Shown piece by piece: positions 44,801 to 55,594 of a stretch of DNA of 64,000 nucleotides. The number at the start of each line of letters is the position of its first letter. The first letter of the stretch is position 1. The position numbers and the translations under genes are program-made. Origin of the DNA: GAS188 sp963713805 (GTDB lineage Bacteria; Pseudomonadota; Alphaproteobacteria; Rhizobiales; Beijerinckiaceae); NCBI GenBank assembly GCA_963713805.1, contig CAVQNF010000007.1, positions 124,001-188,000 of the forward strand, given 5' to 3'. The notes beneath the pieces were generated by a model, which saw only the letters and a program-made list of their open reading frames with translations, did no database searches and was not told the origin of the DNA.

Positions 44801-45448
44801 ATGGTGCTTTCCGAAATCCATTCTGCCGATCCGGTGGGCGACGCCGATCGACGCGGTCGCATCATCCAGGCCGCGGAGCGCGCCTTCGTGCGACACGGCT
44901 TTCACGCCACGACCATGCAGCATGTCGCCGCCGAGGCGGCGATGAGCCCCGGCAATCTCTATCGCTACTTCCGTTCCAAGGAGGCGATCGTCCAGGAGCT
45001 GTGCGCGCGCGAGCAAGCCGATCGCGCCAGCTCCTTTGCGGCCTTTGCCGAAGCCGACAGCGTCATTGCCGCGATGGCGGAGGGCCTGCGCAGGAACCTT
45101 CTCGGCAAGCCGCGCGAGAAGATGCAGATGATCCTCGAGATCTGGGCCGAGGCGGGCCGCAATCGCGCCATCGCCGCCCTCTGCGACACGATCGACGCTG
45201 ATGTTCACGCCGGGCTCGTTTCCCTTGTCGAAGCGGCAAAAGGCAAGGGCAAGGCGGCCGCCGATCTCGATGCGGATTTCGCCGCGCGTTTGATGATCAC
45301 CGTGGTCATGGGGCTTTTCAAGCGGCGCGCGCATGAAGCCGATTTCGACGGAGAGCGCGAGCTCGCTTTGGCGCTCGGCGTCTTCGTTGCCCTCTTCCGC
45401 GGCGACATTTCGCCGTACGTGTGTTCCGAAAAGGGAAGGGCGGGTTGA
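44801..45448 (+). CDS. TetR/AcrR-family repressor of the adjacent RND efflux genes
   Basis: 215 residues from ATG 44801. The TetR HTH runs RIIQAAERAFVRHGFHATTMQHVAAEAAMSPGNLYRYFRSKEAIVQEL, followed by an all-helical ligand domain. The stop overlaps the ATG of the membrane-fusion gene by one base, and the palindromic operator lies immediately upstream. Context says it is a local, inducer-released repressor of the efflux system. Inducer unknown. Confidence 0.88.
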   Translation: MVLSEIHSADPVGDADRRGRIIQAAERAFVRHGFHATTMQHVAAEAAMSPGNLYRYFRSKEAIVQELCAREQADRASSFAAFAEADSVIAAMAEGLRRNLLGKPREKMQMILEIWAEAGRNRAIAALCDTIDADVHAGLVSLVEAAKGKGKAAADLDADFAARLMITVVMGLFKRRAHEADFDGERELALALGVFVALFRGDISPYVCSEKGRAG

Positions 45449-46744
45449 TGCGCCCCCGCTGGGCATGGACGGCGAGCGCGCTCGTCGTCGCCTTCATCGG
45501 CCTCGTGGGCCTGCGCTTCCTCATGCCTTGCGCGGCGCCCATGGCTTTCCTCGATCGCCTGGGTCTGCCCGTCGCTGCGACAGGTTGCGCCGCGCCGACC
45601 TCAGCTTCCGGCGAGACGGCGGGCGCTGATGCGCGTGTTCCGGCGCCTCCGGCCGTCACCGTCGTGAAATCGGCGGCGCATGATTTCGTCGATCGTTTCT
45701 TCGTCTCGGGCACGCTCGTGGCGCGCGACGAGGCGATGGTCGGCGCGCAGATCGACGGGTTGCGCATCGTCGAGCTTCTTGCTGACGATGGCGATCACGT
45801 GACGAAAGGCCAGGTTCTGGCTCGGCTCGACCGCACCCAGCTCGATGCGCTGGTCGCCGAGAACGACGCCGCCTTGGCGCGCGCGGATGCCGCGATTGCC
45901 CAGGCGACGAGCCAGATCGGCCAGTTCGACGCCGCCTTGACGCAGGCGCAGGCGGAGCTCGATCGCGCGAGAAAGCTCGATGTGCAGATCGTGACGCAGG
46001 CGACGCTCGACCAGAAGATCGCCGCCTTCCGCACCGCCCAGTCGCAACTCGGCGCCGGCAGGAGCGCGCTCGCGGTCGCCGAGGCCGACAAGGCGAGCCG
46101 CGCGGCGGAGCGTCGCGAGCTGATGGTGCGCATCGATCGCACCGATGTGAGGGCGCCGGTCGCCGGCCTCGTCAGCCGCCGCACCGCCCGCCTCGGCGCC
46201 GTCGCCCTGTCCGCGTCGGATGCGCTCTTCCGCATCGTCGCCGATGGCGCGATCGAGCTCGAGGCCGAGGTTCCCGAGCAATCTCTGGCGCGCCTCAAGC
46301 TCGGCATGCAGGCGAAGATCGCCTTGCCCGGCGTCGAGAACGAGGTCGAAGGGCGCGTGCGGCTGATCTCCGAGGAGGTCGACAAGACGACCCGTCTCGG
46401 CAAGGTGCGGATCGCGCTGCCGCTCGATGCGCCGGCGCGTATCGGCTCGTTCGCCTCGGGTGTCGCGATCGTCGCGCGGCGCTCCGGCGTCGGCGTGCCG
46501 ACGAGCGCCGTGACGCGTGGCGATGACGGCGACTTCGTCCAGGTGGTGAAGGATGATCGCGTCGAGTTGCGCAAGATCACAGCCGGCATCACCGATGCGC
46601 GCCTCACGGAAGTGCGCGATGGGCTCGCCGATGGGCGAGACCGTCGTGGCGCGCGCCGCCGCCTTCCTGCGTTCAGGCGATCTCGTGCGTCCGATCGCTT
46701 CGGCCGATGCGGCCCGAAGAAAGGTGGAGGAAGCCGCGCGATGA
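45448..46744 (+). CDS. RND efflux periplasmic adaptor (one frameshift)
   Basis: Membrane-fusion protein. An N-terminal membrane anchor is followed by a proline-rich linker, the lipoyl halves (VGAQIDGLRIVELLADDGDHVTKGQVLARLD, then VRAPVAGLVSRRTARLGAV), a helical hairpin between, and a beta-barrel (VPEQSLARLKLGMQAKIALPG). The frame breaks near 46,635, and the next frame adds ETVVARAAAFLRSGDLVRPI to a stop at 46744, overlapping the RND ATG. If the indel is ignored, the adaptor appears fused to the RND pump. Links the pump to an outer-membrane channel, which is not encoded here. Confidence 0.85.
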
Positions 46745-49700
46745 GGCTCAACATCTCCGCCTGGTCGATCCGCAGGCCGATGCCCGCGAGCGTCACTTTC
46801 GTCGTGCTCGTGATTCTGGGCATCTTCAGCTTCCGCGCGTTGCCGATCACCAAATTCCCGAACATCGACATTCCGATCGTTCAGGTCACGGTGACCCAGT
46901 CGGGCGCGGCGCCCGCGGAGCTCGAATCGCAGGTGACCAAGAAGGTCGAGGACGCCGTCGCGTCGGTGAATGGCCTGTGGCACATCATCTCGACCGTGAC
47001 CGACGGCTCGTCCGTCACCACCATCCAGTTCTACGTGGGTACGAATGTCGATCGCGTCCTGAACGACGTCAAAGACCAGATCGCCAAGATCAGGACCGAT
47101 CTGCCGCGCACCATCGACGAGCCGATCGTCGCGCGTCTCGACATCGAGGGCCTGCCGATCGTGACCTATGCGGCATCCGCGCCCGGCATGTCGGTCGAGG
47201 ACCTGTCCTGGTTCGTCGATGACACGGTGGCGCGAACGCTCCAGGGGATCAACGGGGTGGGCAGCGTCACGCGCTCGGGCGGTGTCGATCGCGAAATCCG
47301 TGTTTCGCTCGATCCGAAGAAGCTCCTCGCGCTCGGCGTGACGGCCGCGAACGTCAACGCCCAGCTACGCGCGACCAATGTCGATCTCGCGGGTGGGCGC
47401 GGCGAGATCGCGGGCGAGGAACAGGCGATCCGCACGCTCGCGGGCGCGCGCAGCGTCGGGGATCTTTCGGCGCTGCCGATCTGGCTTCCGGGCGGCCGCA
47501 AGGTCCGTCTCGACGATCTCGGCAGCGTCACCGACGGCGCGGCCGAGGCGCGCACCTTCACGCGTCTCGACGGGCAGCCGATCGTCGCCTTCGGCGTCTC
47601 GCGCGCCAAGGGCGCGAGCGACGCCACGGTCGACGCCCTGGTCGCGAAGAAAATCTCCCAGATCCACGACCGGCATCCGGAGGTCGAGCTCACCAAGGTC
47701 GACACGCAAGTCGACAACACGCTCGGCAATTACCATTCGGCGATGGAGACGCTGATCGAGGGAGCGGTCCTCGCCGTCATCGTGGTGTTCCTGTTCCTGC
47801 GCGATCTGCGCGCCACCATCGTCTCCGCGATCGCGCTGCCGCTCTCGGCCATCCCCACCTTCTGGGCGATGGACATGCTCGGCTTTTCGCTGAACCTCGT
47901 GAGCCTTGCTCGCGATCACCCTCGTCACCGGCATTCTGGTCGATGACGCGATCGTCGAGATCGAGAACATCGTGCGCCATATGCGCATGGGGAAGTCCGC
48001 CTATCGCGCCGCGCTCGAGGCGGCCGACGAGATCGGGCTTGCCGTCATCGCCATCTCGATGACCATCGTCGCGGTGTTCTCTCCGGTGAGCTTCATGAGC
48101 GGCATCGCCGGGCAGTATTTCCGGCAGTTCGGTCTCACCGTCGCCATCGCGGTGTTCTTTTCGCTCATGGTGGCGCGACTGATCACGCCGCGTCGTCGCG
48201 GCCTATTTCCTGCGCGCGCATGACGAAGCGCCGCGTCCGGACGGGCCGGTGATGCGCTTCTACACCCGCCTGGTGCGCTCTTCGGTGCGCCATCGCTGGG
48301 TGACGCTCGCCGCGGGCCTCCTGCTTTTCGTGGCGTCCCTGATGTCGACGAAGCTCCTGCCGTCCGGCTTCATTCCGGCGGCCGATGTTTCCCGCTCGCT
48401 GCTCGCGATCGAGCTGCCGCCGGGCTCGCGCCTCGAGGATACCGACAAGGTGACGCGCGACATTGCCGAGCGCTTGAAGACGATACCTCAGGTGAGGTCG
48501 GTCCTCATCTATGGCGGGGTCGTCCTCGGCGGGGCCTCGGAGGTGCGCCGCGCCACGCTCGTCATCAACTTCGTGCACAAGAGCAAGCGCGACCTCACCC
48601 AGCAGGATCTGCAGATCAGGATCGCGCGCGATCTGCGCGAGGTTCCCGACATCCGCTTCTGGTTTCTCAAGGACAATGGCCAGCGCGATATCTCGCTGAT
48701 CGTCGCCGGCGCCGATTTGAAGACGATCGAGGACACGGCGAACCAGCTCGCGAGCGAAATGCGCAGGATTCCCTTCATCGAGAATCCAATGTCGACGGCC
48801 GAGCTCGATCGGCCGGAGCTGCGCATCACGCCGAAGCCGCAACTCGCTGCCGATCTCGGCGTCTCGACCGAGGCGCTGTCCGAAACCATCCGCGTGGCGA
48901 CGCTCGGCGACATCGACGCCAATCTCGCGAAATTCGATGCTGGCGACCGCCTGGTACCGATCCGCGTCGAGCTCGACCAGCACGCGCGCGCCGATCTCGG
49001 GCTGCTCCAGGCGTTGCGCGTGTCGACCGGCTCGGGCGGCGCCGTGCCGCTTTCGGCCGTCGCCGATTTCGACATGAGCCGCGGCCCGACCGCGATCAAC
49101 CGCTACGATCGCGCGCGGCGCGTCACCATCGAAGGCGATCTCGCGGGCCAAACCGCGCTCGGCCAGGCGCTCGACGCCATCCATGCGCTACCGACCGCGA
49201 AGGCGTTGCCGCCGGGCGTCGAGCTCAGGCAATCGGGCGATGTCGAGGTGATGGGGCAAATCTTCGATTCCTTCGCCGCCGCGATGGGCGCGGGGCTCAT
49301 GATGGTCTACGGCGTGCTGATCCTGCTGTTTGCGAGCTTCGTGCAGCCGATCACCATCCTCTTCTCGCTTCCCCTGTCGATCGGCGGCGCGATCATCGCG
49401 CTCCTCGTCACCCACAAATCGATCAGCATGCCGGTGGTGATCGGCATCCTCATGCTCATGGGCATCGTCACCAAGAACGCCATCATGCTCGTCGACTTCG
49501 CGGTCGAGGAGATGGCGCGTGGCACGGCACGTCTCGAGGCGCTGGTCGAGGCCGGACGCAAGCGCGCCCGCCCCATCGTGATGACCACGATCGCCATGGT
49601 CGCCGGCATGTTTCCCTCCGCGCTCGCCTATGGGGACGGCGGTGAGTTTCGCGCTCCGATGGCGATCGCGGTGATCGGCGGGCTCATCGTCTCGACCGTG

Positions 49701-49883
49701 CTCTCGCTCCTCTTCGTGCCGGCGGTGTTTACGCTGCTCGACGATATCGGCCGGCTTTGCTGGCGCTTGGTCGGCCGCTTCGTCGGCGAAACCGATGAGC
49801 CCGAGGAGACGGAAACAGTCCCGTCGGTGCCGGCCTATGTCGTCCAAGCGAGCCGCGAGGATCTGCGGATCGCGGCGGAGTGA
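46741..49883 (+). CDS. RND efflux transporter, AcrB/MdtB-type (two frameshifts)
   Basis: About 1,045 residues when joined. The first frame (46741-47910) has the N-terminal helix and first porter domain (FPNIDIPIVQVTV, NGLWHIISTVTDGSSVTTIQF). Frame two (47910-48185) has LVTGILVDDAIVEIENIVRHM, with the proton-relay acids. Frame three (48185-49883) has the second half, ending with FAVEEMARGTARLEALVEAGRKRARPIVMTT and the last helices. The breaks fall near 47,910 and 48,185, both inside conserved helices. The type, substrate-exporting proton antiporter, is certain; the substrate is not. Confidence 0.85.
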
Positions 49884-50471
49884 TCGTCGAGGAGAAGCCG
49901 GCGGCTCGGCAGCTCGATCGCACATTGCTCGAACAACCAGCGGGCAATGGCGATTGCCGTATTTTTTCTCGCCGCTGGGTATTGGCAAAGCGCCGTGGCA
50001 GGCTATGGTCCGCCGAGGCGGCGATCCCCATCGGTTGGATCTTGGACCTGGCCGTGCTTGGCCATCTAATTGGACAAGCGGGGCGGCAACAACACGTTCA
50101 TGATGGCCCTTAGACGTGAGGTTTGATCTTCCGGCCTTTGCGTGTTTGGTGCCTGTCTTCATCACGGACAGGAACGCCGCGGTGAAAGTCCGCCGATTGC
50201 CGCCTGACGATACCGTCACGATCTTCACAACCTCGAGAGGTGGGCAGCGCACCAACATGCTGTTCGCCGACTATCAAGCCGGCATCGCAGAAACCGATAA
50301 GCTCGAGGCCGGTTGCCTGAACCGCCGGCCCGAGCCTTAATGGTCGATGGAATTGGACAGGGGGAGCAAGTGCTCGAGTCGATCTCCCTGATTTGCCCGC
50401 CCGAGAGCCGGATGCGTTTAAATCGAGCCGGAAACCGCATTCTATCTTTTTGATTTGACGCATAGTCTTAT
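49884..50471. other. Intergenic region between the RND pump and the M20 peptidase
   Basis: About 590 bp with no recognisable gene. The frame from GTG 50116 to 50340 (74 codons, MRFDLPAFACLVPVFITDRN..) has no family match or ribosome-binding site that I can see and may be a remnant. A palindromic element begins at the downstream end. Confidence 0.4.
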
Positions 50472-50495
50472 CCGAAAAATGGGGCCATTTTTCGG
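50472..50495. repeat. Palindromic intergenic element, short form
   Basis: Perfect 11-bp arms CCGAAAAATGG and CCATTTTTCGG separated by two bases, flanked by GCATAGTCTTAT and GGATCATGCC. The arms and flanks closely match the element at 57296-57344, so they belong to one repeat family. It sits 28 bp before the M20 peptidase start. Confidence 0.7.
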
Positions 50496-50522
50496 GATCA
50501 TGCCATCGCAGGAGCCCTTTCC

Positions 50523-51922
50523 ATGAGCCGCGACGCCGCCATCGCCAATGCCCGCGAAGCCTTCGATTCAGGTGCGTTCGAGAAGGTCCTGGCGCGCCGC
50601 ATCGCAGCTGCCGACCGAGAGCCAGAATCCGGCGCGCGCCAAAGAGCTCGACGATTATGTGCGAAGGCTCATGGCGCCCGAGCTCGAGCGCCTCGGCTTC
50701 ACCTGCAAGATCCTCACCGTCGAGGGCGCCAAGGGGCCGTTCCTGATCGCGGAGCGCATCGAGGATCCTTCGCTCGTGACCGTGCTCGGCTACGGCCATG
50801 GCGACACGGTGCTCGGCATGGAGGGGCGCTGGATCGACAACCTCAATCCGTTCGAGCTCACCGAGCGCGACGGCAAATGGTATGGGCGCGGCGTCGTCGA
50901 CAATAAGGGCCAGCATTCGATCAATCTCGCGGCGCTCGAGGCCGTCTTGCAAGGCGCGCGGCAAGCTCGGCTTCAACGCGCGCTATCTCATCGAGATGGG
51001 CGAGGAGACAGGTTCTCCGGGCCTTGCGAGGCTCGCGCGCGAGCATGGCGATCTCCTCGCCGCCGACGTGCTGATCGGCTCCGACGGGCCGACGCCTTCA
51101 CCGCGAACGGCCGGACCTTTCGCTCGGCACGCGCGGCGCGCTCAATTTCGATCTTGTGATCGAGGCGCGTGAGGGCGGGCACCATTCGGGCAATTGGGGA
51201 GGGCTGCTTGTCCGATCCTGGAATCGAGCTTGCGCACGCGATCGCCTCGATCACCGGGCCGACCGGGCAGATCCGCATTTCCGAATGGGTGCCGCCCGGA
51301 GCTTCCGGCGAATGTCCGGCGCGTGCTCGCCGGTGTCGAGCCCGGCGGCGATCCCGGCACGCCGAGCATCGATCGCAACTGGGGCGAGGCCGGGCTGACG
51401 CCGGCGGAGCGCGTCTTCGGCTGGTGCTCATTTTCCGTGCTCGCTTTCACCTGCGGCACGCCGGAGGCGCCCGTGAACGCCATCCCGCCACGCGCCTGGG
51501 CGCGCTGCCAGCTCCGCTTCGTGGTGGGCATCGATCCTGACGACATCATCCCGGCGCTTCGCCGCCATCTGAAGCGGCATGGCTTCGGCAAGGTCGTGGT
51601 CGAGCCCTCGCGGGAATCCTTCTTCAAGGCCTCGCGGCTCGATCCCGACCACCCTTGGGTGAAGTTCGTCGCGGCCTCGCTCGAACGCACCGGCGGTCAG
51701 GCGCCGACCATCATTCCGAATGCCGGCGGCTCCTTGCCGAACGACATCTTCTCCGAGACGCTCGGCTTGCCGACCATCTGGATCCCGCATTCCTATGGCG
51801 GATGCTCGCAGCACGCGCCGAATGAGCATGTGCCGAAGGCGCTGGTGCGTGAAGCGCTGGAATTGATGGCCGGGCTTTATTTCGACATCGGCGAAGGCAA
51901 GCATCCGGGAAAGAGGCGGTGA
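50523..51922 (+). CDS. M20-family metallopeptidase (about five frameshifts)
   Basis: Start ATG 50523 with GCAGGAG upstream. Across the frames one can assemble an M20 peptidase: TESQNPARAKELDDYVRRLM, metal ligands in GYGHGDTV and GRGVVDNKGQHSIN, the catalytic EMGEETGSPGLARL, the dimerisation domain (LVIEAREGGHHSGNWGG), then IIPNAGGSLPNDIFSETLGLPTIWIPHSYGGCSQHAPNEH. The frame changes near 50,610, 50,965, 51,115, 51,205 and 51,300. Other genes nearby show the same fault, so sequence error is as likely as decay. Acts on a di- or acyl-amino acid substrate, unknown. Confidence 0.75.
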
Positions 51923-52030
51923 CGGGATGCGCGTCGTTACCTCGTGACTTGCCATGCGCTAATTAGCTTCCGATTGCTCATGATGATAGAGTGATCTCCC
52001 ACCATTTCATAAATCCTGGGGGGAGGAAGA

Positions 52031-53796
52031 GTGCAATCATCGAGCGAAGATCGACCGGCCGAGGCGATCGCGGCGGGTCGGCGAGACGCATCCCAGCGGA
52101 TCGAGCCCCACCTTTTTTCCGACAGGCCACAGGCCAATGCGCCGGCGGCGCCGTCAGAAGCGGCGGCATCAATGCCGGGTCCGACTGGCTCGCCCGCCGA
52201 TGGTGGCCTTCTCCAACTGACATGCGCGCAATATCTCGCGAAGCATTTCATCGCGCAAAAAGGCCTTCAGCCCGGAGTGCCCCCCGAGGCGAGCGCGATC
52301 GCGCAGGCGTGCGACATTGTCCTCTCCGGCATGGAAGGCGTCTCCCTCAAAATCATCGCCATCATCGATCGCGACGCGCATCCGGGGAAGGAGTTTGCGC
52401 TCGGGCGGGAGGCTCTCGAGGCCATTGGACGCGACTGCTTGAAATATTGCGGCAAGGTCAATCGCGCCCAGATGCCGGTCATCATTCAAGTGTTCGAGGT
52501 CGAAAACCGGGCGCCCACGGACGAGCAAAAGATTCGGCTGCGAAAGCTGCGTCGTTCCTCCCGTTTCGGTAAGGTCGTACTTTCCGGCTGGATAGTGGAT
52601 GCGCGCTCTTCGTCTGTCTGGACGAACATTCCTTTCAACGGCCGACTTGCTGGCCGCCCTTTCATCGAAGAGCTGTTGCGCTCGCCGAGGACGAAGCGCC
52701 GCCGAAACCCTCTGTCCTCGCGCGCGCTCCCGTCAGAGCCGATCCTGACCTATGCGATCCTCGCGATCTTGATCGGCGTCTACGTTTGCGAGCTCGTCTT
52801 TGCGACCGGTCCGACGAAAGGCCTGGACAGCAGTCTGCAAACGCTCCTCGCGCTCGGGGGCCTCAGCCATCCGCTCGTCGCGGCAGGCCAATGGTTTCGC
52901 CTTCTCTCCTCGGCCTTCCTTCACCTCAATCTTTTGCACTTGGTGATGAACGGCTTTTGCCTCTACCTCGCTGGAGAGTGTATTGGAGACGCTCGTCGGC
53001 AGAAGCTGGCTCGTGGTTATTTTCCTCGTCGGCGCGCTCGGCGGCTCGGTCGCTTCCTTGTTGATCAACCCGCCAAATCTCCTGAGCGTGGGCGCCTCGG
53101 GAGCGATCATGGCGCTCTTCGCCGCCATCTTCACGCTGAGCTTTCGCTTCGAAGGCCTCGTCAGGAATTCAGCTTCAATCGCGCGCCATTGGGGTTCTCG
53201 TTCCCTCGCTAATCCCCTTGGGCGCATCATTTGGCAGCGGCCGTGTCGATTACGGTGCGCATCTTGGCGGCGTAGTCGCTGGGGTGTTGCTTGGGGTTAT
53301 CCTCATCCCTCTTTGGCCGCGGGACAAAATCTTGCCGCGCTTCCAACAAGGCGCGGCGTTCATTGCTTCATGTGGATGTTTAGCGATTGCGCTTTCGCTT
53401 TTCGCCGTGCTGCGGGCCTATCCTCTCTTCGCGCAAACCATCCCGATCGATCAGCTTCCTAAAACGGACGCCGAGATCGCCGCTCGGGCGACCGATCTTT
53501 TGTCGCGCTACCCAAAAGATCCAAGGTCCCATTTCTATCGGGCAATCACCTTTGTGAGGGCGCATGACCAAGTCGCGGCTGAACAGGAGCTCAGGGTGGC
53601 GCTCGCAGAAGAAGAGATGATTCGCCTCACCCTCGGTCCAGAGTTTGAGATGCGAGTGCGCGGGCTTTTGGCGACCGCGCTCGCTTTGCAAGGCGAGATC
53701 GATAAAGCGAAGATAGAAGCCAAACCGGTCTGTGCCTCGACAGCAACACCCAAGTCGACACGAAACATCTTGGATCAAATTCACTTATGCGAATAA
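52031..53796 (+). CDS. Rhomboid-family protease with long N- and C-terminal extensions (two frameshifts)
   Basis: GTG 52031 follows GGAGGAAGA. Residues 60-230 form a soluble domain (CAQYLAKHFIAQKG.., LKIIAIIDRDAHPGKEFALGREALEAIGRDCLKYCGKVNRAQMPVIIQVFEVE) that I do not recognise. Six hydrophobic segments follow, with the rhomboid motifs NGFCLYLAG, GASGAIMALFAA (catalytic Ser in GxSG) and DYGAHLGGVVAGV (catalytic His). The C-terminus is soluble and helical, possibly TPR-like (PKDPRSHFYRAITFVRAHDQVAAEQELRVAL). Breaks near 52,975 and 53,200 split the rhomboid core. Intramembrane serine protease; substrate unknown. Confidence 0.75.
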
Positions 53797-53959
53797 GAAC
53801 GGGCGGCATCCGAAGCTTCGAGCCCATGCCGGCCGCGTCCTCGTTGCGGCTTGCCTGATGAGGCCGCCAGTCGTCTAGACTCGGCGCACTCGGTCCGAAA
53901 CGCCTGTCCCAATCCCGGTGATCGGTGCTAGCTTCGGCCGTCGAGCAAGGGAGAGCGCT

Positions 53960-55061
53960 ATGCGCGAGGCCGTGGCCGGAAGGGCGAATGTCGAGGAGAC
54001 CAAAGAGCTCCTCTCCTATTACGCCGATCTCGAAAAGCTCGAGGCCGGCGCCTTGTGGACGGTGGCAAACAAGATCGAGCCTTGGTTCCCGCAATCCACC
54101 TCGGTGCCAGTTCTCTGGCCCTACCGGGATTTGCGCGAGCACGTGCTGCGTTCGCTCGACCTCGTCACGGCCGAGAAGGCGGGCCGGCGGGTGATCTATC
54201 TCGCCAATCCGCAGCGTCGCGATGTTTCGGCCGCCGTCGGCTGGCTCTACACGGGCCTTCAGGTGATGCGGCCGGGAGAAGTCGCCTCATCGCATCAGCA
54301 TTCGGCCTCGGCGCTGCGCTTCATCATGGAAGGCGAGGGGGCCTATACGGTCGTCGACGGCCACAAGATGACGCTCGCGGAAAATGATTTCGTGCTGACG
54401 CCCAACGGCTCCTGGCATGAGCATGGCGTCGCGCCGGAAGGGTCGACCTGCATCTGGCAGGATGGTCTCGACATCCCGCTGATGAACGCGCTCGAGGCGA
54501 ATTTCTTCGCCGTGCATCCGAACGGACGCCAGGAGGTGACCTATCCGGTCGATGATTCTACCTTCACCTACGGCGCGCCCGGCCTTGCGCCCGCGACCGG
54601 CACCTGGTCGAAGCCCTATTCGCCGCTCCTGAAATACGAATGGGGTCCGACTTACGAGGCGCTGCAGCGCTACGCGAAAGCCACGGCGGGCTCGCCTTTC
54701 GACGGCGTGATGATGGACTACGTCAACCCGCTCACCGGCGGCCCGGTGATGCCAGACGATCGGCGCCAGCATGCAGCTCTTGCGTCCGGGCGAACGCACC
54801 AGGGCCCATCGCCATACGGGGAGCTTCGTCTATCAGGCGGCGAAGGGAAAAGGATATTCGATCGTCGCCGGCCAGCGCTTCGATTGGGAATCAAAAGACA
54901 TTTTCTGCGTGCCGTCCTGGGCGGTGCATGAGCATGGCAACGCTTCGCAGAGTGAGGATGCCTGTCTCTTCGCCTTCAACGATCTGCCGGTGATGCGGGC
55001 GCTCGGCCTATATCGCGAGGAGGCCTTCGGCGACAACGGCGGGCATCAGCTCGTCTCGTAG
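53960..55061 (+). CDS. Gentisate 1,2-dioxygenase-like bicupin (one frameshift)
   Basis: ATG 53960 has GGGAGAGC upstream. Two cupin domains: the first has VASSHQHSASALRFIMEGEGAYTVVDG and SWHEHG, with HxH and a third His for Fe(II). The second, after a break near 54,755, has GERTRAHRHTGSFVYQAAKGKGYSIV, FCVPSWAVHEHGNAS. About 366 residues when joined, as in ring-cleaving dioxygenases for gentisate, salicylate or 1-hydroxy-2-naphthoate. The exact aromatic substrate is not determined. No other gene of a gentisate pathway is next to it. Confidence 0.82.
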
Positions 55062-55108
55062 GAGCAACGCCCGGACAGGAACATCCTCGGCGAAATCCGA
55101 CTAGCTGC

Positions 55109-55330
55109 TCAAAGTGCCCGATCAGCTCGGCTCCTCGGGCTTGCGCTTCTTCTTTTTTTTGGCGCGCCCGTTGTCGCGCCTCCCATGAATGAGGGCGGGT
55201 CGCTCGCCGGAAAGCTGTCCTCGACGGCTTCGTCGATGAGCTTTTCTCGTGTCTTGCCCGCGGCGGTCTTGGCGGCGATCCGGTCGGTCTTGCTCGGCTC
55301 ATCCGAGCCGGTGGCGCGAACTATCGGCAT
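55109..55330 (-). CDS. Small conserved protein with EAVEDSFPASDPPS motif
   Basis: 73 codons from ATG 55330 with GGGAG upstream. MPIVRATGSDEPSKTDRIAA leads to KLIDEAVEDSFPASDPPSFMGG, the core of a short alphaproteobacterial protein family of unknown function. The present frame ends APKKRRSASPRSRADRAL. A run of eight A near 55,150 precedes this; one more A would give a Lys-rich end (GAPKKKKKRKPEEPS) with a stop soon after, which is more family-like. This looks like a homopolymer error. Confidence 0.6.
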   Translation of the reverse strand: MPIVRATGSDEPSKTDRIAAKTAAGKTREKLIDEAVEDSFPASDPPSFMGGATTGAPKKRRSASPRSRADRAL

Positions 55331-55594
55331 GACGGTGCTCCCGCGACTTCGGCTCGGGGCGGCCTGCCGGGTATCGAGGCAGGCGCGCCCGCGCCAAGAA
55401 ATTCGATGACACCCTGAATTTCAAACAGGGCCCTCCCGCGGCAAACGAGACTTCACGAAGGTTTGTTCCCGAAGAGCGTGCTCGAACGTGCACGCGCGAG
55501 CCGACCGATGGACCGGCCTCGCGCGAGACAGGGTTCGGTTTTCGTGTTTTCGGGGGACTTGCGCCCGCGCTCACGAAGGCGCGGCGGTGCGCGT

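Noticed and set aside
45421..47946. Apparent fusion of the RND adaptor with the pump in one 841-residue protein
   Set aside because: The adaptor's true C-terminus and stop lie in the neighbouring frame at 46744, and the pump has its own ATG overlapping it (ATGA). The fusion is created by one indel near 46,635.
50116..50340. 74-codon frame as a real gene
   Set aside because: No recognisable family, no clear ribosome-binding site, and it lies in an indel-prone region.
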